DNA from: Pseudomonas songnenensis
GTDB lineage: Bacteria > Pseudomonadota > Gammaproteobacteria > Pseudomonadales > Pseudomonadaceae
Length of the DNA stretch: 64,000 bases
Assembly (NCBI RefSeq): GCF_003696315.1
Contig: NZ_RFFN01000002.1
Location: 275,598-339,597 of the forward strand
Direction: 5' to 3'
Under the pieces are notes generated by a model. That model did not search any database, had not been told where the DNA came from, and worked only from the letters and a program-made list of their open reading frames with translations. The first letter of the stretch is position 1. Every line of letters begins with the position of its first letter. The position numbers were made by a program, and so were the translations under genes. Shown in pieces: positions 18,596 to 26,334 of the stretch.

Positions 18596-19492
18596 CTAAC
18601 CCAACCCCGGCAAACCCCTCTCCAACCTCGGACAAACCCACTCCACAAAAGCCCGTACCCTTGGCGATAGCTGCAAGGCGTGCGGGTAGACCAGTTGGAT
18701 CGGCAGGTCCTTCGGTTCGTAATCCCTGAGCACCCTTACCAGGCGACCATCAGCCAGTTCATCGGCGACCTGATAGTGCATCAGCCGCGTGATGCCCAGG
18801 CCTTGTACGCAGGCCAGGCTGGCGGTGCGGATCTGGTTGCAGGTCAGGCGTGGGGTGATTTCTTCGGCCTGTTCCTTTTCGCCGTGGCGGTAGTACCAGT
18901 GGCGGCCCTGGGCGGCGAAGAGGATGCAGGCGTGGTCCTCCAGTGCCGCCGGGATGTCGATGGCGGGGGCGGTGCTCAGGTAGTCGGGGCTGGCGCAGGT
19001 GACCAGCCGGGTGCTGCCGATTTGTCGGGCGACCATTGCCGAGTCGGGGAGGTGGCCGATGCGCAGGGCGAGGTCGAGGCGTTCGTCGAGCAGCGGGACG
19101 ATCTGGTCGCTCAGGTTCAGCTCGACTCTGATATCCGCATGCTTCTTGAGAAATTCGTTCACCAGCGGCGCAACGTAACGCTGGCCGAACTCCACCGGCG
19201 CGGTGATGCGCAGCAGGCCGCGGACGGCGCCGTCGCTGGCTTCCAGGCGCTGCTCCATGTCGGCGAAGTCCGCCAGCATGCGCCTGCTCCAGGCCAGGTA
19301 TTCCGCGCCCTCGTCGGTCAGTGCCATGCGCCGGGTGCTGCGGTTCAGCAGGCGCACGCCGAGGTGGCGTTCCAGCGCGGCCAGCGAGCGCACCACCGAT
19401 GCCACGGATTGCCCGGTGGCATCGGCGGCCGAGCTCAGGCTGCCGTTGTCGACGATGCGAACGAAGTTGGCCATTGCCTTGAGCTTGTCCAT
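18596..19492 (-). CDS. LysR-family transcriptional regulator
   Basis: The 298-aa product has the LysR winged helix at residues 1-60 (FVRIVDNGSLSSAADATGQS, then LERHLGVRLLNRSTR) and a periplasmic-binding-protein-like effector domain. It belongs to the large CrgA/DmlR-like group, in which effectors are poorly predictable. It is divergent from the VOC-GST pair that begins at 19606 and probably regulates it. ATG 19492 is preferred over an in-frame GTG at 19498 because of the GGGGTGG just upstream. Confidence 0.88.
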   Translation of the reverse strand: MDKLKAMANFVRIVDNGSLSSAADATGQSVASVVRSLAALERHLGVRLLNRSTRRMALTDEGAEYLAWSRRMLADFADMEQRLEASDGAVRGLLRITAPVEFGQRYVAPLVNEFLKKHADIRVELNLSDQIVPLLDERLDLALRIGHLPDSAMVARQIGSTRLVTCASPDYLSTAPAIDIPAALEDHACILFAAQGRHWYYRHGEKEQAEEITPRLTCNQIRTASLACVQGLGITRLMHYQVADELADGRLVRVLRDYEPKDLPIQLVYPHALQLSPRVRAFVEWVCPRLERGLPGLG

Positions 19493-19605
19493 TGCCACCC
19501 CGGGATTTGTGCGATTGCTGCATAGATGTTGTCAGGCCGGCGGCATAGGTGAAACCCGCAGGGCGGCTGACACTTCAGGGACTGAGGTCTTTTGGAGTTT
19601 CGCAC

Positions 19606-20034
19606 ATGCATCAATCAGCCAGTCCCGCCCGCATTCTCGCCTATGACCACATCGGTATTCGTGTCAGCGACAGGCCGCGGGCGATGGCCTTCTACCAGGC
19701 GCTTGGCTTCGTCGAGAGCGCGAGCTTTCCGCTGTTCGAAGCGAACGAAATGCTCAGCCCGGACGGCGTGCGCATCAACCTGATCTTCAACGGCGCACGT
19801 GCGCCTGATGCGCACAACGTGCTGCTGGATGCGCCGGTCAAGCGACCCGGCATGACCCATCCGGCCTTTATCATCGATGACCTCGCGGCGCTCCAGCATT
19901 GGCTCGAAGCGCGGGGCATCGTCATCACCGAGGGGCCGCATCCCATCGGCCCACGGCGGATCGCGCTGTTTATCCGCGACCCGGACGGCAACGTGCTCGA
20001 ATTCAATCAGCTCATCAGAGGAGGTGCGCAATGA
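19606..20034 (+). CDS. VOC family dioxygenase/lyase-like protein
   Basis: This 142-aa protein has the vicinal oxygen chelate fold, with HIGIRVSD near residue 15 as first metal-ligand region and FIRDPDGNVLEFNQ at the end as second. A GGAG lies 8 bases before the ATG. The stop overlaps the start of the glutathione transferase gene (ATGA), so both are coupled. The pairing of a glyoxalase-type protein with a glutathione transferase suggests detoxification of an electrophile; the substrate is not known. Confidence 0.82.
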   Translation: MHQSASPARILAYDHIGIRVSDRPRAMAFYQALGFVESASFPLFEANEMLSPDGVRINLIFNGARAPDAHNVLLDAPVKRPGMTHPAFIIDDLAALQHWLEARGIVITEGPHPIGPRRIALFIRDPDGNVLEFNQLIRGGAQ

Positions 20035-20618
20035 AACTGTATGACCTGGGACCATCCGGCAACTGCTACAAGGTGCGGCTGTTCGCTGCGCTGGCAAACA
20101 TCGAACTTGAACGGGTGGCCGTGGATTTCGCCAATGGTGCGCACAAGAAGCCGCCGCTGTCCGAGCTGAACCCGCTGGGGCAGTTGCCGATTCTGGACGA
20201 TGGCGGGCATATCGTCCGCGATTCGCAGGCCATTCTGGTCTACCTCGCCGGCGCTTACGGCGGCCTGGCGTGGTGGCCGGACAATCCGCGCGGGCAGGCG
20301 GAGATCGTGCAATGGCTGTCCTTCACCGCCAACGAGATCCAGCAGAGCCTGAATGCGGCGCGGCTGGTGCAGAAGTTCGGCTATCCGCTGGACAAGGCCG
20401 CGGCGCTGGCCAAGGCACCGGCGGTGCTCAAGCTGCTGGACGATCATCTGCAGCGCCACGACTGGCTGGCGATCGACCGGCCGACCATCGCCGATTGCGC
20501 GGTTTACCCCTACGTGGTGCTGGCGCCGGAAGGGGATGTGGATCTCACGCCGTACAGTCACGTCGCCCGCTGGATGGAGCGGCTGGAGGCGTTGCCGGGG
20601 TATCTGCCCAAGCCATAG
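20031..20618 (+). CDS. Glutathione S-transferase family protein
   Basis: The 195-aa product has an N-terminal thioredoxin-like domain (MKLYDLGPSGNCYKVRL, with Ser9/Asn11 in the catalytic region and the cis-Pro loop in GQLPIL) and the binding-site DSQAILVYL, then an all-helical C-terminal domain with the N-capping motif TIADCAVYPY. It is a typical cytosolic GST length. An AGAGGAGG site lies inside the preceding gene, whose stop codon it overlaps. It is probably controlled by the divergent LysR. Confidence 0.87.
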   Translation: MKLYDLGPSGNCYKVRLFAALANIELERVAVDFANGAHKKPPLSELNPLGQLPILDDGGHIVRDSQAILVYLAGAYGGLAWWPDNPRGQAEIVQWLSFTANEIQQSLNAARLVQKFGYPLDKAAALAKAPAVLKLLDDHLQRHDWLAIDRPTIADCAVYPYVVLAPEGDVDLTPYSHVARWMERLEALPGYLPKP

Positions 20619-20641
20619 CGTGCAGACGCCCACTGTCGACA

Positions 20642-20665
20642 GGCGACCCGGTAAGCCGGGCCGCC
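20642..20665. terminator. Short hairpin between convergent gst and oprB
   Basis: GGC-ga-CCCGG / CCGGG-cc-GCC with a TAAG loop (core 20647-20660) lies between two converging genes. The stem is short with an internal mismatch, so this is a weak terminator candidate. Confidence 0.35.
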
Positions 20666-20678
20666 CCTTGTCGCGTTA

Positions 20679-21947
20679 TCAGAAGCTGACCACCGTCTTC
20701 AGCCCTACGACCACCACGTCCTCCGCATCGTCGAAGCCGCCGGGCCGGTGGAAGTACTGGATGTTCGGCGTCAGCGAGATGGCCGGCGTCAGGGCGACGC
20801 GGTAGTAGAGTTCGGCAGGGTATTCCACGTCCGGCACCGGTTCGCCCTGTTCGCGCAGGTGCTTGCGGGCGTCGTCGTTGATTTCCAGGCGGCCAAGGCC
20901 CAGGCCGAGCTCGTCATGCGGGCGCGAGGTGAAGGGTGCTGAAAGGATGCCGCCAACCTGCCAGATGCGCTCGATATAGGTCACGTCCGGGTCGGACTGG
21001 ATGAAGTTGGCAAACAGTTTCAAGCGTCGCTCGGCCACCGCGCTGCTCTGCCAGATCTGTTGTTCGGCCATCAGATAGCCGCCGGTGGCCTTGTCGTGTT
21101 CGGCGGCTGGCGCCCCGGAAAGCGCCATCGGCCGGCCGGCAGCGTCACGGTAGATGTCTTCGAAGTCGCCGGTATTGCGCCAGAGGCCCAGACGATAGGC
21201 GCCGGGTTGACCGGCGAAGGTCGGCGTCCAACCCAGTTCGGCAACCGCGTGGTAGCCGGTGGTGCCCGACGGGCTGCCGAAATTCAGGCCCTGCTCGCGC
21301 TCGGTGAAACGCGGGTTGACCTGATAAAGCGCGGTCTGCAGCGACCACTCTGCGTCCAGCTGGTAACGCGCGGTGGCGCCCCACTGGCTGATCGGCCAGG
21401 TGAACCAGTTCGGCGTGACATAGCCCGGCACCGTGCCGCAGAAGCCGAGGTTCTGGAACGGGCAGGCGAAGGGGTAGATCTCGCCGCTCATGGGCAAACG
21501 GCCGAGCTTGATCAGCAGGCGGTCGTCCAGCAGCGCCTGCTGGTAATAGAACTGCACCAGCCGGGTGACGCTGCCGTAGCCGTGGATTTCCTGGGGCTGC
21601 AGCAGGACGCCGAGGTCGGCCTCGGCGTTGAGGTTCTCGCCGTTGCGGTTGACCACGCTGAAGCGGAATCCGGCGCCGGACCAGCCGAGCAGTTTCTCCA
21701 GGTCCAGCGCGGCGTCGAACATCAGCTGATCGGAGTAGGTGCCGGTGTGGTCATTGCCGCCCTGGGTGTTCCAGGCCAACTCGTTGACGTAGGTGATCTG
21801 CAGGTCGACGCCGGCCTCATGCAGACGGGTGCGACTGCCGTTCCAGTCGCCGAAGAGGAACTGATCGGGTGAATACTCGGCCGCTTGGGCAGAAGTGAAC
21901 AGGCAGGCGGCGAGAACGCCGCTGCCGAAGCGCAGGCTTGTTGTCAT
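20679..21947 (-). CDS. oprB: OprB-family carbohydrate-selective porin
   Basis: This 422-aa outer-membrane protein has a signal peptide ending near residue 22 (SAQA) and the family's N-terminal mark FLFGDWNGSRTRLHEAGVDL. The rest is amphipathic beta strands, ending VVVGLKTVVSF with the terminal Phe needed for outer-membrane insertion. OprB porins admit glucose and other sugars or polyols. AAGGA lies 8 bases before ATG 21947. It follows the PQQ alcohol dehydrogenase on the same strand after about 165 bases that contain two large hairpins, so it may supply substrate to that enzyme. Confidence 0.88.
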   Translation of the reverse strand: MTTSLRFGSGVLAACLFTSAQAAEYSPDQFLFGDWNGSRTRLHEAGVDLQITYVNELAWNTQGGNDHTGTYSDQLMFDAALDLEKLLGWSGAGFRFSVVNRNGENLNAEADLGVLLQPQEIHGYGSVTRLVQFYYQQALLDDRLLIKLGRLPMSGEIYPFACPFQNLGFCGTVPGYVTPNWFTWPISQWGATARYQLDAEWSLQTALYQVNPRFTEREQGLNFGSPSGTTGYHAVAELGWTPTFAGQPGAYRLGLWRNTGDFEDIYRDAAGRPMALSGAPAAEHDKATGGYLMAEQQIWQSSAVAERRLKLFANFIQSDPDVTYIERIWQVGGILSAPFTSRPHDELGLGLGRLEINDDARKHLREQGEPVPDVEYPAELYYRVALTPAISLTPNIQYFHRPGGFDDAEDVVVVGLKTVVSF

Positions 21948-21983
21948 TGTTCTGATCCTTCGGATGTACCGGTGCGGGGTGCA

Positions 21984-22029
21984 GCGAATACCGTTAGCCA
22001 CAATGTCTGTGGGCATTCCCGGTATTCGC
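21984..22029. repeat. Nested inverted repeat upstream of oprB
   Basis: A 10-bp stem, GCGAATACCG at 21984-21993 and CGGTATTCGC at 22020-22029, encloses a smaller 5-bp stem CCACA/TGTGG (21998-22012). It lies 37-82 bases before the oprB start, in the likely leader. It could be a terminator, an operator, or RNA structure that modulates oprB. Confidence 0.5.
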
Positions 22030-22046
22030 GTGCGTTTCTGCTCAGT

Positions 22047-22074
22047 GGTAACGCCTGACTATGTAGGCGTTACC
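22047..22074 (-). terminator. Hairpin after the PQQ alcohol dehydrogenase gene
   Basis: A perfect 10-bp stem (GGTAACGCCT at 22047-22056 and its complement at 22065-22074) with an 8-base loop lies 38 bases after the dehydrogenase stop. No T run follows, so it may slow or end transcription, or protect the 3' end. Confidence 0.5.
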
Positions 22075-22111
22075 GGTTCAAGTGTTTGGTTGGCGATCGA
22101 CAGTTGCAGGC

Positions 22112-24244
22112 CTAATGTCCGCCACCAGACTTCACACCGTCGCGTGCTTGCCTGCGGACGAAGTGACGAATGCTTTCCAGCTCTGCATCGGTCAGATCCG
22201 GGAACTTGGGCATGCCGTTGGCAAGTAACGCGCCACCGCGCACAACACTCTCGAACGCCTTTTCACTGCCTGTGAGCAATATCGGCGACTCCCGCAGATC
22301 GGGTGCTTTCATACCCGCAACAGCTCCGGCGCCATGACAGCCAACACAGAGGTTCTCCGCAAAGACACCCGCGCCGGCCTCTGCCTTTTTGGCGTCGACC
22401 TCGAACTTCTCATCAATGATTGGCTTGGCAAGTTGCGGTGCAGGCTGTTCAGGAACAACCGCTTTTCCATCTAGCGAAAAGGTCATGATGCGGCGTTCAT
22501 GCACACCATATTTCCAGCCATGGCTTTCAAATCCCAGTTCACCCGAGCCGCCGAAGTTGGAGGCCAATGCACCACCAGGGCCCACCAGCAGGGAAACCAT
22601 TTGCTTGCCATCCAACTTGTAAGTGATCGGTGGCGCAGAGATACCGAGGCCCACGTCATAGGACCAAAGAACGTCTCCGGTGCGGGCATCGTAGGCTTTC
22701 AACATGCCATCAGGCTGGCCCTGGAAAACCAGGTTGCCGGCTGTGGTCAAGGTTCCGCCACCCCATGGGCTCTTCTGGTTTACCTGCCACACGCGCTTGT
22801 TCTTGACCGGGTCCCATGCCTGTAGGGAGCCGCGTGACTCATGTGGGTCTTTGGTCAATTCCCAACCGGTCAGTCCCAGATAGAGTTTGTGACTCGCCAT
22901 CTTGTGGCCAGGCTTTGTTTCCTTGCCATCGTCCTTGAAGGTGTTGCCCAGATGGTTGGTGGGGATAAAGGCAAGATTCAACTCGGGGTTATAAGACATC
23001 GCATGCCACGAGTGAGCACCGAATGCCGACGGATAGATATTCTTCTCGCCATCGGGATATCTGGCGTCTTCCGCAACAATATGGCGCTGTTCTTTCAGGT
23101 CGTATTTGGTTGACCAGTTGGCGTCTGCGAATTTCTCCGCGGACAGTACCTTCCCGTTCGAGCGGTCGATCGTATAGAAGAAGCCGTTCTTCGGCGCATG
23201 CAGTACCGCATCAACATCCTTGCCATCGATTTTCAGATCGGCCAGCACGATGTCCATGTTCGAGTTGTAGTCCCAGGTGTCGCCTGGTGCAGTCTGGACG
23301 TGCCATTTGTATTCGCCCGTATCCGCATCTACAGCCACGACCGAACACAGGAACAGGTTGTCGCCGCCGTCCGGGCTACGCACCTTGATATTCCATGGCC
23401 CACCGTTGCCTGTACCGAAGATGAGCTGGTTGTATTTCTCGTCGTACGTCCAGCCATGCCAGGCATTGCCGCCGCCGCCGTTTTCCCACCACCGGCCAGT
23501 CCAGGTTTTGGCCGCCATTTCCTGAGCGGCATCCTCGAATCCATCGGCAGGGTTGCCAGGGACGATATAGAAACGCCAGACCTGCTTACCCGTTTCGGCA
23601 TCATAAGCGGTCACATAACCGCGCATCGGACCGAGTTCTGTCCCGCCATTACCTACGAATACTTTGCCGTCGAAGGCCTTGGGATGGCCTGTGATATTCA
23701 ACGGCTGGTCGTGATCGAAGGTCCGGGTCTGCCAGACTTCCTTGCCGTCTTTTCGGGTGATCGCAATCAGGCGGCCGTCCCAGGTGGTGATGAATAGCTT
23801 GTCGCCATAGGTTGAAAGGCCGCGGTTATGCTTCCAGAAGACCTTCTTCATGTTGTTGTCGATGATCTCTTTGGAAACTTGCGGATCATATTCCCAGAGC
23901 ATCTTGCCCGTGCGTGCATCGAACGCACGTGTTCTGTTCATTTCGCCAACGTAATACATGACGCCATCGACAACCAAAGGCGTTCCGACGATATCGGAGC
24001 GATCCGGCAGTGGGGCGTACCATTCAGGCTTGAGCCCGCTGACGTTTTCTACATTGATGTCTTTAAGCGGGCTGAATCGCTGTTCGGAGTGTGTTCGCCC
24101 GTAAGCCAGCCAATCAGTGGTGTTGGATTCATCAGATAATTCCTTGTCGGTAATGACTCTGTCTGATGCGTGCAGTGACGTCATCGCAAGAAGCGAGGCC
24201 GCCATGATTATCTGTACCCTTAAATTCGACTGTTTAAATTTCAT
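22112..24244 (-). CDS. PQQ- and haem-dependent alcohol dehydrogenase (quinohaemoprotein type)
   Basis: The 710-aa periplasmic enzyme oxidises alcohols with pyrroloquinoline quinone bound to an eight-bladed propeller, then passes electrons to its own C-terminal haem. A signal peptide ends near residue 27. Propeller tryptophan-docking repeats recur (GKMLWEYD, GKQVWRFY, GDVLWSYD); the catalytic Asp is in PGDTWDYNSN, with Asn at +2, which suggests the calcium rather than the lanthanide type. The haem site is CVGCH near residue 640, with GMPKFPDLTD as the Met-ligand region. The adjacent Cys-Cys pair typical of ExaA/MxaF is missing: the matching region reads KKVFWKHNRGL. It may be the terminal oxidase partner of the acetoin/butanediol locus upstream. 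Confidence 0.9.
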   Translation of the reverse strand: MKFKQSNLRVQIIMAASLLAMTSLHASDRVITDKELSDESNTTDWLAYGRTHSEQRFSPLKDINVENVSGLKPEWYAPLPDRSDIVGTPLVVDGVMYYVGEMNRTRAFDARTGKMLWEYDPQVSKEIIDNNMKKVFWKHNRGLSTYGDKLFITTWDGRLIAITRKDGKEVWQTRTFDHDQPLNITGHPKAFDGKVFVGNGGTELGPMRGYVTAYDAETGKQVWRFYIVPGNPADGFEDAAQEMAAKTWTGRWWENGGGGNAWHGWTYDEKYNQLIFGTGNGGPWNIKVRSPDGGDNLFLCSVVAVDADTGEYKWHVQTAPGDTWDYNSNMDIVLADLKIDGKDVDAVLHAPKNGFFYTIDRSNGKVLSAEKFADANWSTKYDLKEQRHIVAEDARYPDGEKNIYPSAFGAHSWHAMSYNPELNLAFIPTNHLGNTFKDDGKETKPGHKMASHKLYLGLTGWELTKDPHESRGSLQAWDPVKNKRVWQVNQKSPWGGGTLTTAGNLVFQGQPDGMLKAYDARTGDVLWSYDVGLGISAPPITYKLDGKQMVSLLVGPGGALASNFGGSGELGFESHGWKYGVHERRIMTFSLDGKAVVPEQPAPQLAKPIIDEKFEVDAKKAEAGAGVFAENLCVGCHGAGAVAGMKAPDLRESPILLTGSEKAFESVVRGGALLANGMPKFPDLTDAELESIRHFVRRQARDGVKSGGGH

Positions 24245-24469
24245 TTTTATTATTTCCTTGTTTAGGGTTGTTTCTCGCTTCAGGCATCCCTCAAACGAGC
24301 ATTCGCGGATAAAGCTCTGCTGATAGTTATTTATTTGTAAAAACGACTTCCTGTGTTGCGCTCTGTAATAGCGGGCAACATGACGTGCGCGTATATCGCT
24401 GCCTTTCGGGATTGTTATTTAAACGGCAATAACTACAGGTCCGGTTTAGTTGCGCTTTTGTTGTCAGCG
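24245..24469. other. AT-rich leader of the PQQ alcohol dehydrogenase gene
   Basis: About 225 AT-richer bases upstream of the dehydrogenase, presumably with its promoter. A near match to a -24/-12 element (minus strand, near 24373-24392) has one base too many between its halves, so I do not call it. Confidence 0.4.
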
Positions 24470-24574
24470 TTAGTGGCGGTTGTACCCCGGCGGTAACGCT
24501 CCGCAGAGAGTTGCCGTACATCGCGCTGGCTGGGTGGTGCCGCCTTGGCGCAGGGAAGGTGTGGGATGCCTCAT
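24470..24574 (-). CDS. Small ORF (34 aa) with a strong ribosome binding site
   Basis: A 34-codon frame starts at ATG 24574 with GGAGG seven bases upstream and ends at TAA. The predicted peptide begins MRHPTPSLRQGG, has two cysteines in ARCTATLCGA and ends PPGYNRH. It sits 53 bases after the lipoate ligase gene on the same strand and about 225 bases before the PQQ dehydrogenase. It is not pqqA, which needs a conserved Glu-x3-Tyr. The excellent start signal argues for translation; whether it is a leader peptide, a modified peptide or chance is open. Confidence 0.4.
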   Translation of the reverse strand: MRHPTPSLRQGGTTQPARCTATLCGALPPGYNRH

Positions 24575-24627
24575 GGTGTTTCCTCCGATGCATGGCCGGG
24601 CCGGATGGCCTGCCGTGTTGTTGTTAT

Positions 24628-25395
24628 TCAAAGCAAGGGGGAGTGCCGTCCGGCGGCGAGGCCTTCGGGCGGATAAGTGCTGGCGCGGGCGCCGAGTTCC
24701 AGACCCTGCCAGGCGAGAACACGCTGGTAACACTCGGGCAGGGATGTGGCGGTTGCCCAGGCATCGGCCAGTCGCTCGGCGAGCGCCAGATGGCTCCCGG
24801 CCTGGCAGCGCAGGTCGCTGGCGCAGGCGTGGTAGAAGCGGTTCACCACGTCGGCCATGGGTTCGCGCCAGTCTTCGATCAGCAGCGCGGCATGAGCCAG
24901 CACCACGGGGCGTCCATCGCGGCTGCGCCGCCAGCGTTGGGCGGTGCCGGCCAGCTTGCGGCCCTCCAGGGTGAGGTTGAAGCGGCCGTCGCAAAATGCA
25001 CCCGGCACCGCGCCTACGCCGGCCTTGAGGCCGTTCTCCGCCAGCCACAGCGCCAGGGGTTCGAGCAACCGTTCATAGGCGATGTCGATGCGCTTGCCGA
25101 CCTCGTCGCCGGCCGGCAGGGCGCAGGCCAGGGCGATGTTGAGCACCGCCGATGATTGCGGCACCGGCTCGCCGCCGGTATCGCGCAGCAAAATCGGCCA
25201 GCCCTGCGCCGCGCAGCGTTGGCTGGCCAGGGCGAAGCCGGGCCGGCGCTCGAAGCTGCCGGGCATCACCAGCGCCTGACCGGTGGGGCGCCAGAGCAGC
25301 AGCTGGCAGTCGAACAACCCGTCGCAGACGCGCTGTAGCAGGGCCCGCTCGGCATTCAGGCCGGCGCCCACGCTGAACCGGGCGATGCCGTTCAT
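24628..25395 (-). CDS. Lipoate-protein ligase A family protein
   Basis: This 255-aa enzyme belongs to the biotin/lipoate ligase (LplA/LipB) fold. The lipoyl-AMP-binding RDTGGEPVPQS region lies at about 72-82 and the catalytic Lys is in GRKLAGTAQR near 145. It lacks the C-terminal accessory domain of E. coli LplA, as shorter relatives do. Its ATG overlaps the stop of the E2 gene (ATGA). As the last enzyme of the acetoin operon it most likely attaches lipoate to the small lipoyl carrier encoded three genes upstream. Confidence 0.82.
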   Translation of the reverse strand: MNGIARFSVGAGLNAERALLQRVCDGLFDCQLLLWRPTGQALVMPGSFERRPGFALASQRCAAQGWPILLRDTGGEPVPQSSAVLNIALACALPAGDEVGKRIDIAYERLLEPLALWLAENGLKAGVGAVPGAFCDGRFNLTLEGRKLAGTAQRWRRSRDGRPVVLAHAALLIEDWREPMADVVNRFYHACASDLRCQAGSHLALAERLADAWATATSLPECYQRVLAWQGLELGARASTYPPEGLAAGRHSPLL

Positions 25396-26093
25396 GCCGC
25401 GTATTCCTCGATGCGCCGGCAGAGATCATCGAGAAACTCGGCCGCGGGCGAGCCGTTGACAGCGCGATGGTCGAAGGTCAGCGACAGGCCCATCCACTCG
25501 ACTTCCACCAGTTCGCCGCTCGGCCCGAGTTCCAGCCGCCGCTGAATGCCGCCGACCCCCAGGATCGCCACCTGCGGCGGATTGAGGATCGGGGTGAAGT
25601 GGTGCACCCGCGACAGCCCTAGGTTGGAGACGGTGAAGGTGGCGCCGGTCAGCTCCTTGACCGACAGCTTGCCGGCCAGGGCCTTGTCCACCAACGCCTT
25701 GCGCGCCAGGCACAGGCTTTCGCCGTCCAGCTGTTCGGCGTCGAACAGCGCCGGGGCGACCAGCAGGTCGCCCGGCAGTGGGATGGCGAGGCCCAGATGC
25801 ACCGCCGCATGCTGGTGGATCACCTCGTCCTCCAGCGTGGCATTGAGTCCGGGATGGGCCTTGAGCGTCTCGATCACCTTGAGCAGCAACAGGTCCTGCA
25901 CGGACACCGCGCTGCCCTCGGCCTTCAGCTCGGCGCGGCGGGTTTTCAGCGCATCCAGCCGGCATTCGCTGTGGTGAGTGAGCTGCGCGGTGGTCTGCAG
26001 GCTTTCGTGCATTTTCGCCGCGATCATCTTGCGCATGCCCTTGAGCGGCACCCGTTCGGGCGCGCGCTCGGGCAGGATTTCCAGTCGAGTCAT
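25392..26093 (-). CDS. acoC: Acetoin dehydrogenase E2 catalytic core without lipoyl domain
   Basis: The 233-aa protein is only the acyltransferase core of a 2-oxoacid-dehydrogenase-type E2: it opens with RVPLKGMRKMIAAKM and ends with the active-site motif DHRAVNG, in which the usual Asp of HxxxDG is Asn, a change also tolerated in some known E2 proteins. The lipoyl and E3-binding domains normally in front are absent; a separate lipoyl protein is encoded 2 bases upstream. The complex would transfer the acetyl group produced from acetoin to coenzyme A. The gene symbol is by role. Confidence 0.82.
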   Translation of the reverse strand: MTRLEILPERAPERVPLKGMRKMIAAKMHESLQTTAQLTHHSECRLDALKTRRAELKAEGSAVSVQDLLLLKVIETLKAHPGLNATLEDEVIHQHAAVHLGLAIPLPGDLLVAPALFDAEQLDGESLCLARKALVDKALAGKLSVKELTGATFTVSNLGLSRVHHFTPILNPPQVAILGVGGIQRRLELGPSGELVEVEWMGLSLTFDHRAVNGSPAAEFLDDLCRRIEEYAA

Positions 26094-26095
26094 GG

Positions 26096-26329
26096 CTATT
26101 CCACCTGGCCGATGACCGCACCCTTGGCGATCACCGCGTCTTCTTCCTCGATGATCTTCAGCACGCCGGCAGCCGGCGCTTCGATCTCGAACTGGGCCTT
26201 TTCCGACATGACCTCGGCGACCAAGTCACCGGCGGCCACTTCGGCGCCGTCGCTGACCAGCCAGGAGGTGATCACCGCTTCGGCGTCGCCTTCCCAGAGG
26301 TCGTCTGCAATCACGATGGGGGTACTCAT
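26096..26329 (-). CDS. Free-standing lipoyl-domain carrier protein
   Basis: This 77-aa protein is one lipoyl domain: two half-repeats of four strands with the lipoyl-lysine Lys44 in the hairpin MSEKAQFEI, and the balancing PAAGVL turn. It is a free carrier that would shuttle acetyl groups between E1 and the E2 core. ATG 26329 has AAGGA 9 bases upstream; the ATG at 26338 is too close to that site. The upstream E1 beta gene ends 5 bases before this start. Confidence 0.88.
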   Translation of the reverse strand: MSTPIVIADDLWEGDAEAVITSWLVSDGAEVAAGDLVAEVMSEKAQFEIEAPAAGVLKIIEEEDAVIAKGAVIGQVE

Positions 26330-26334
26330 AAACA

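Noticed and set aside
24373-24392. Possible sigma-54 promoter upstream of the PQQ dehydrogenase (minus strand, GCAC ... TTGC)
   Set aside because: There are six bases between GCAC and TTGC instead of five, and the -24 GG is incomplete; the spacing is critical for this promoter class.
24470-24574. The small ORF as a methanobactin or PqqA precursor
   Set aside because: It lacks the Glu-x3-Tyr of PqqA, the Cys spacing does not match methanobactin cores, and no MbnB/MbnC or radical SAM enzyme is encoded nearby.
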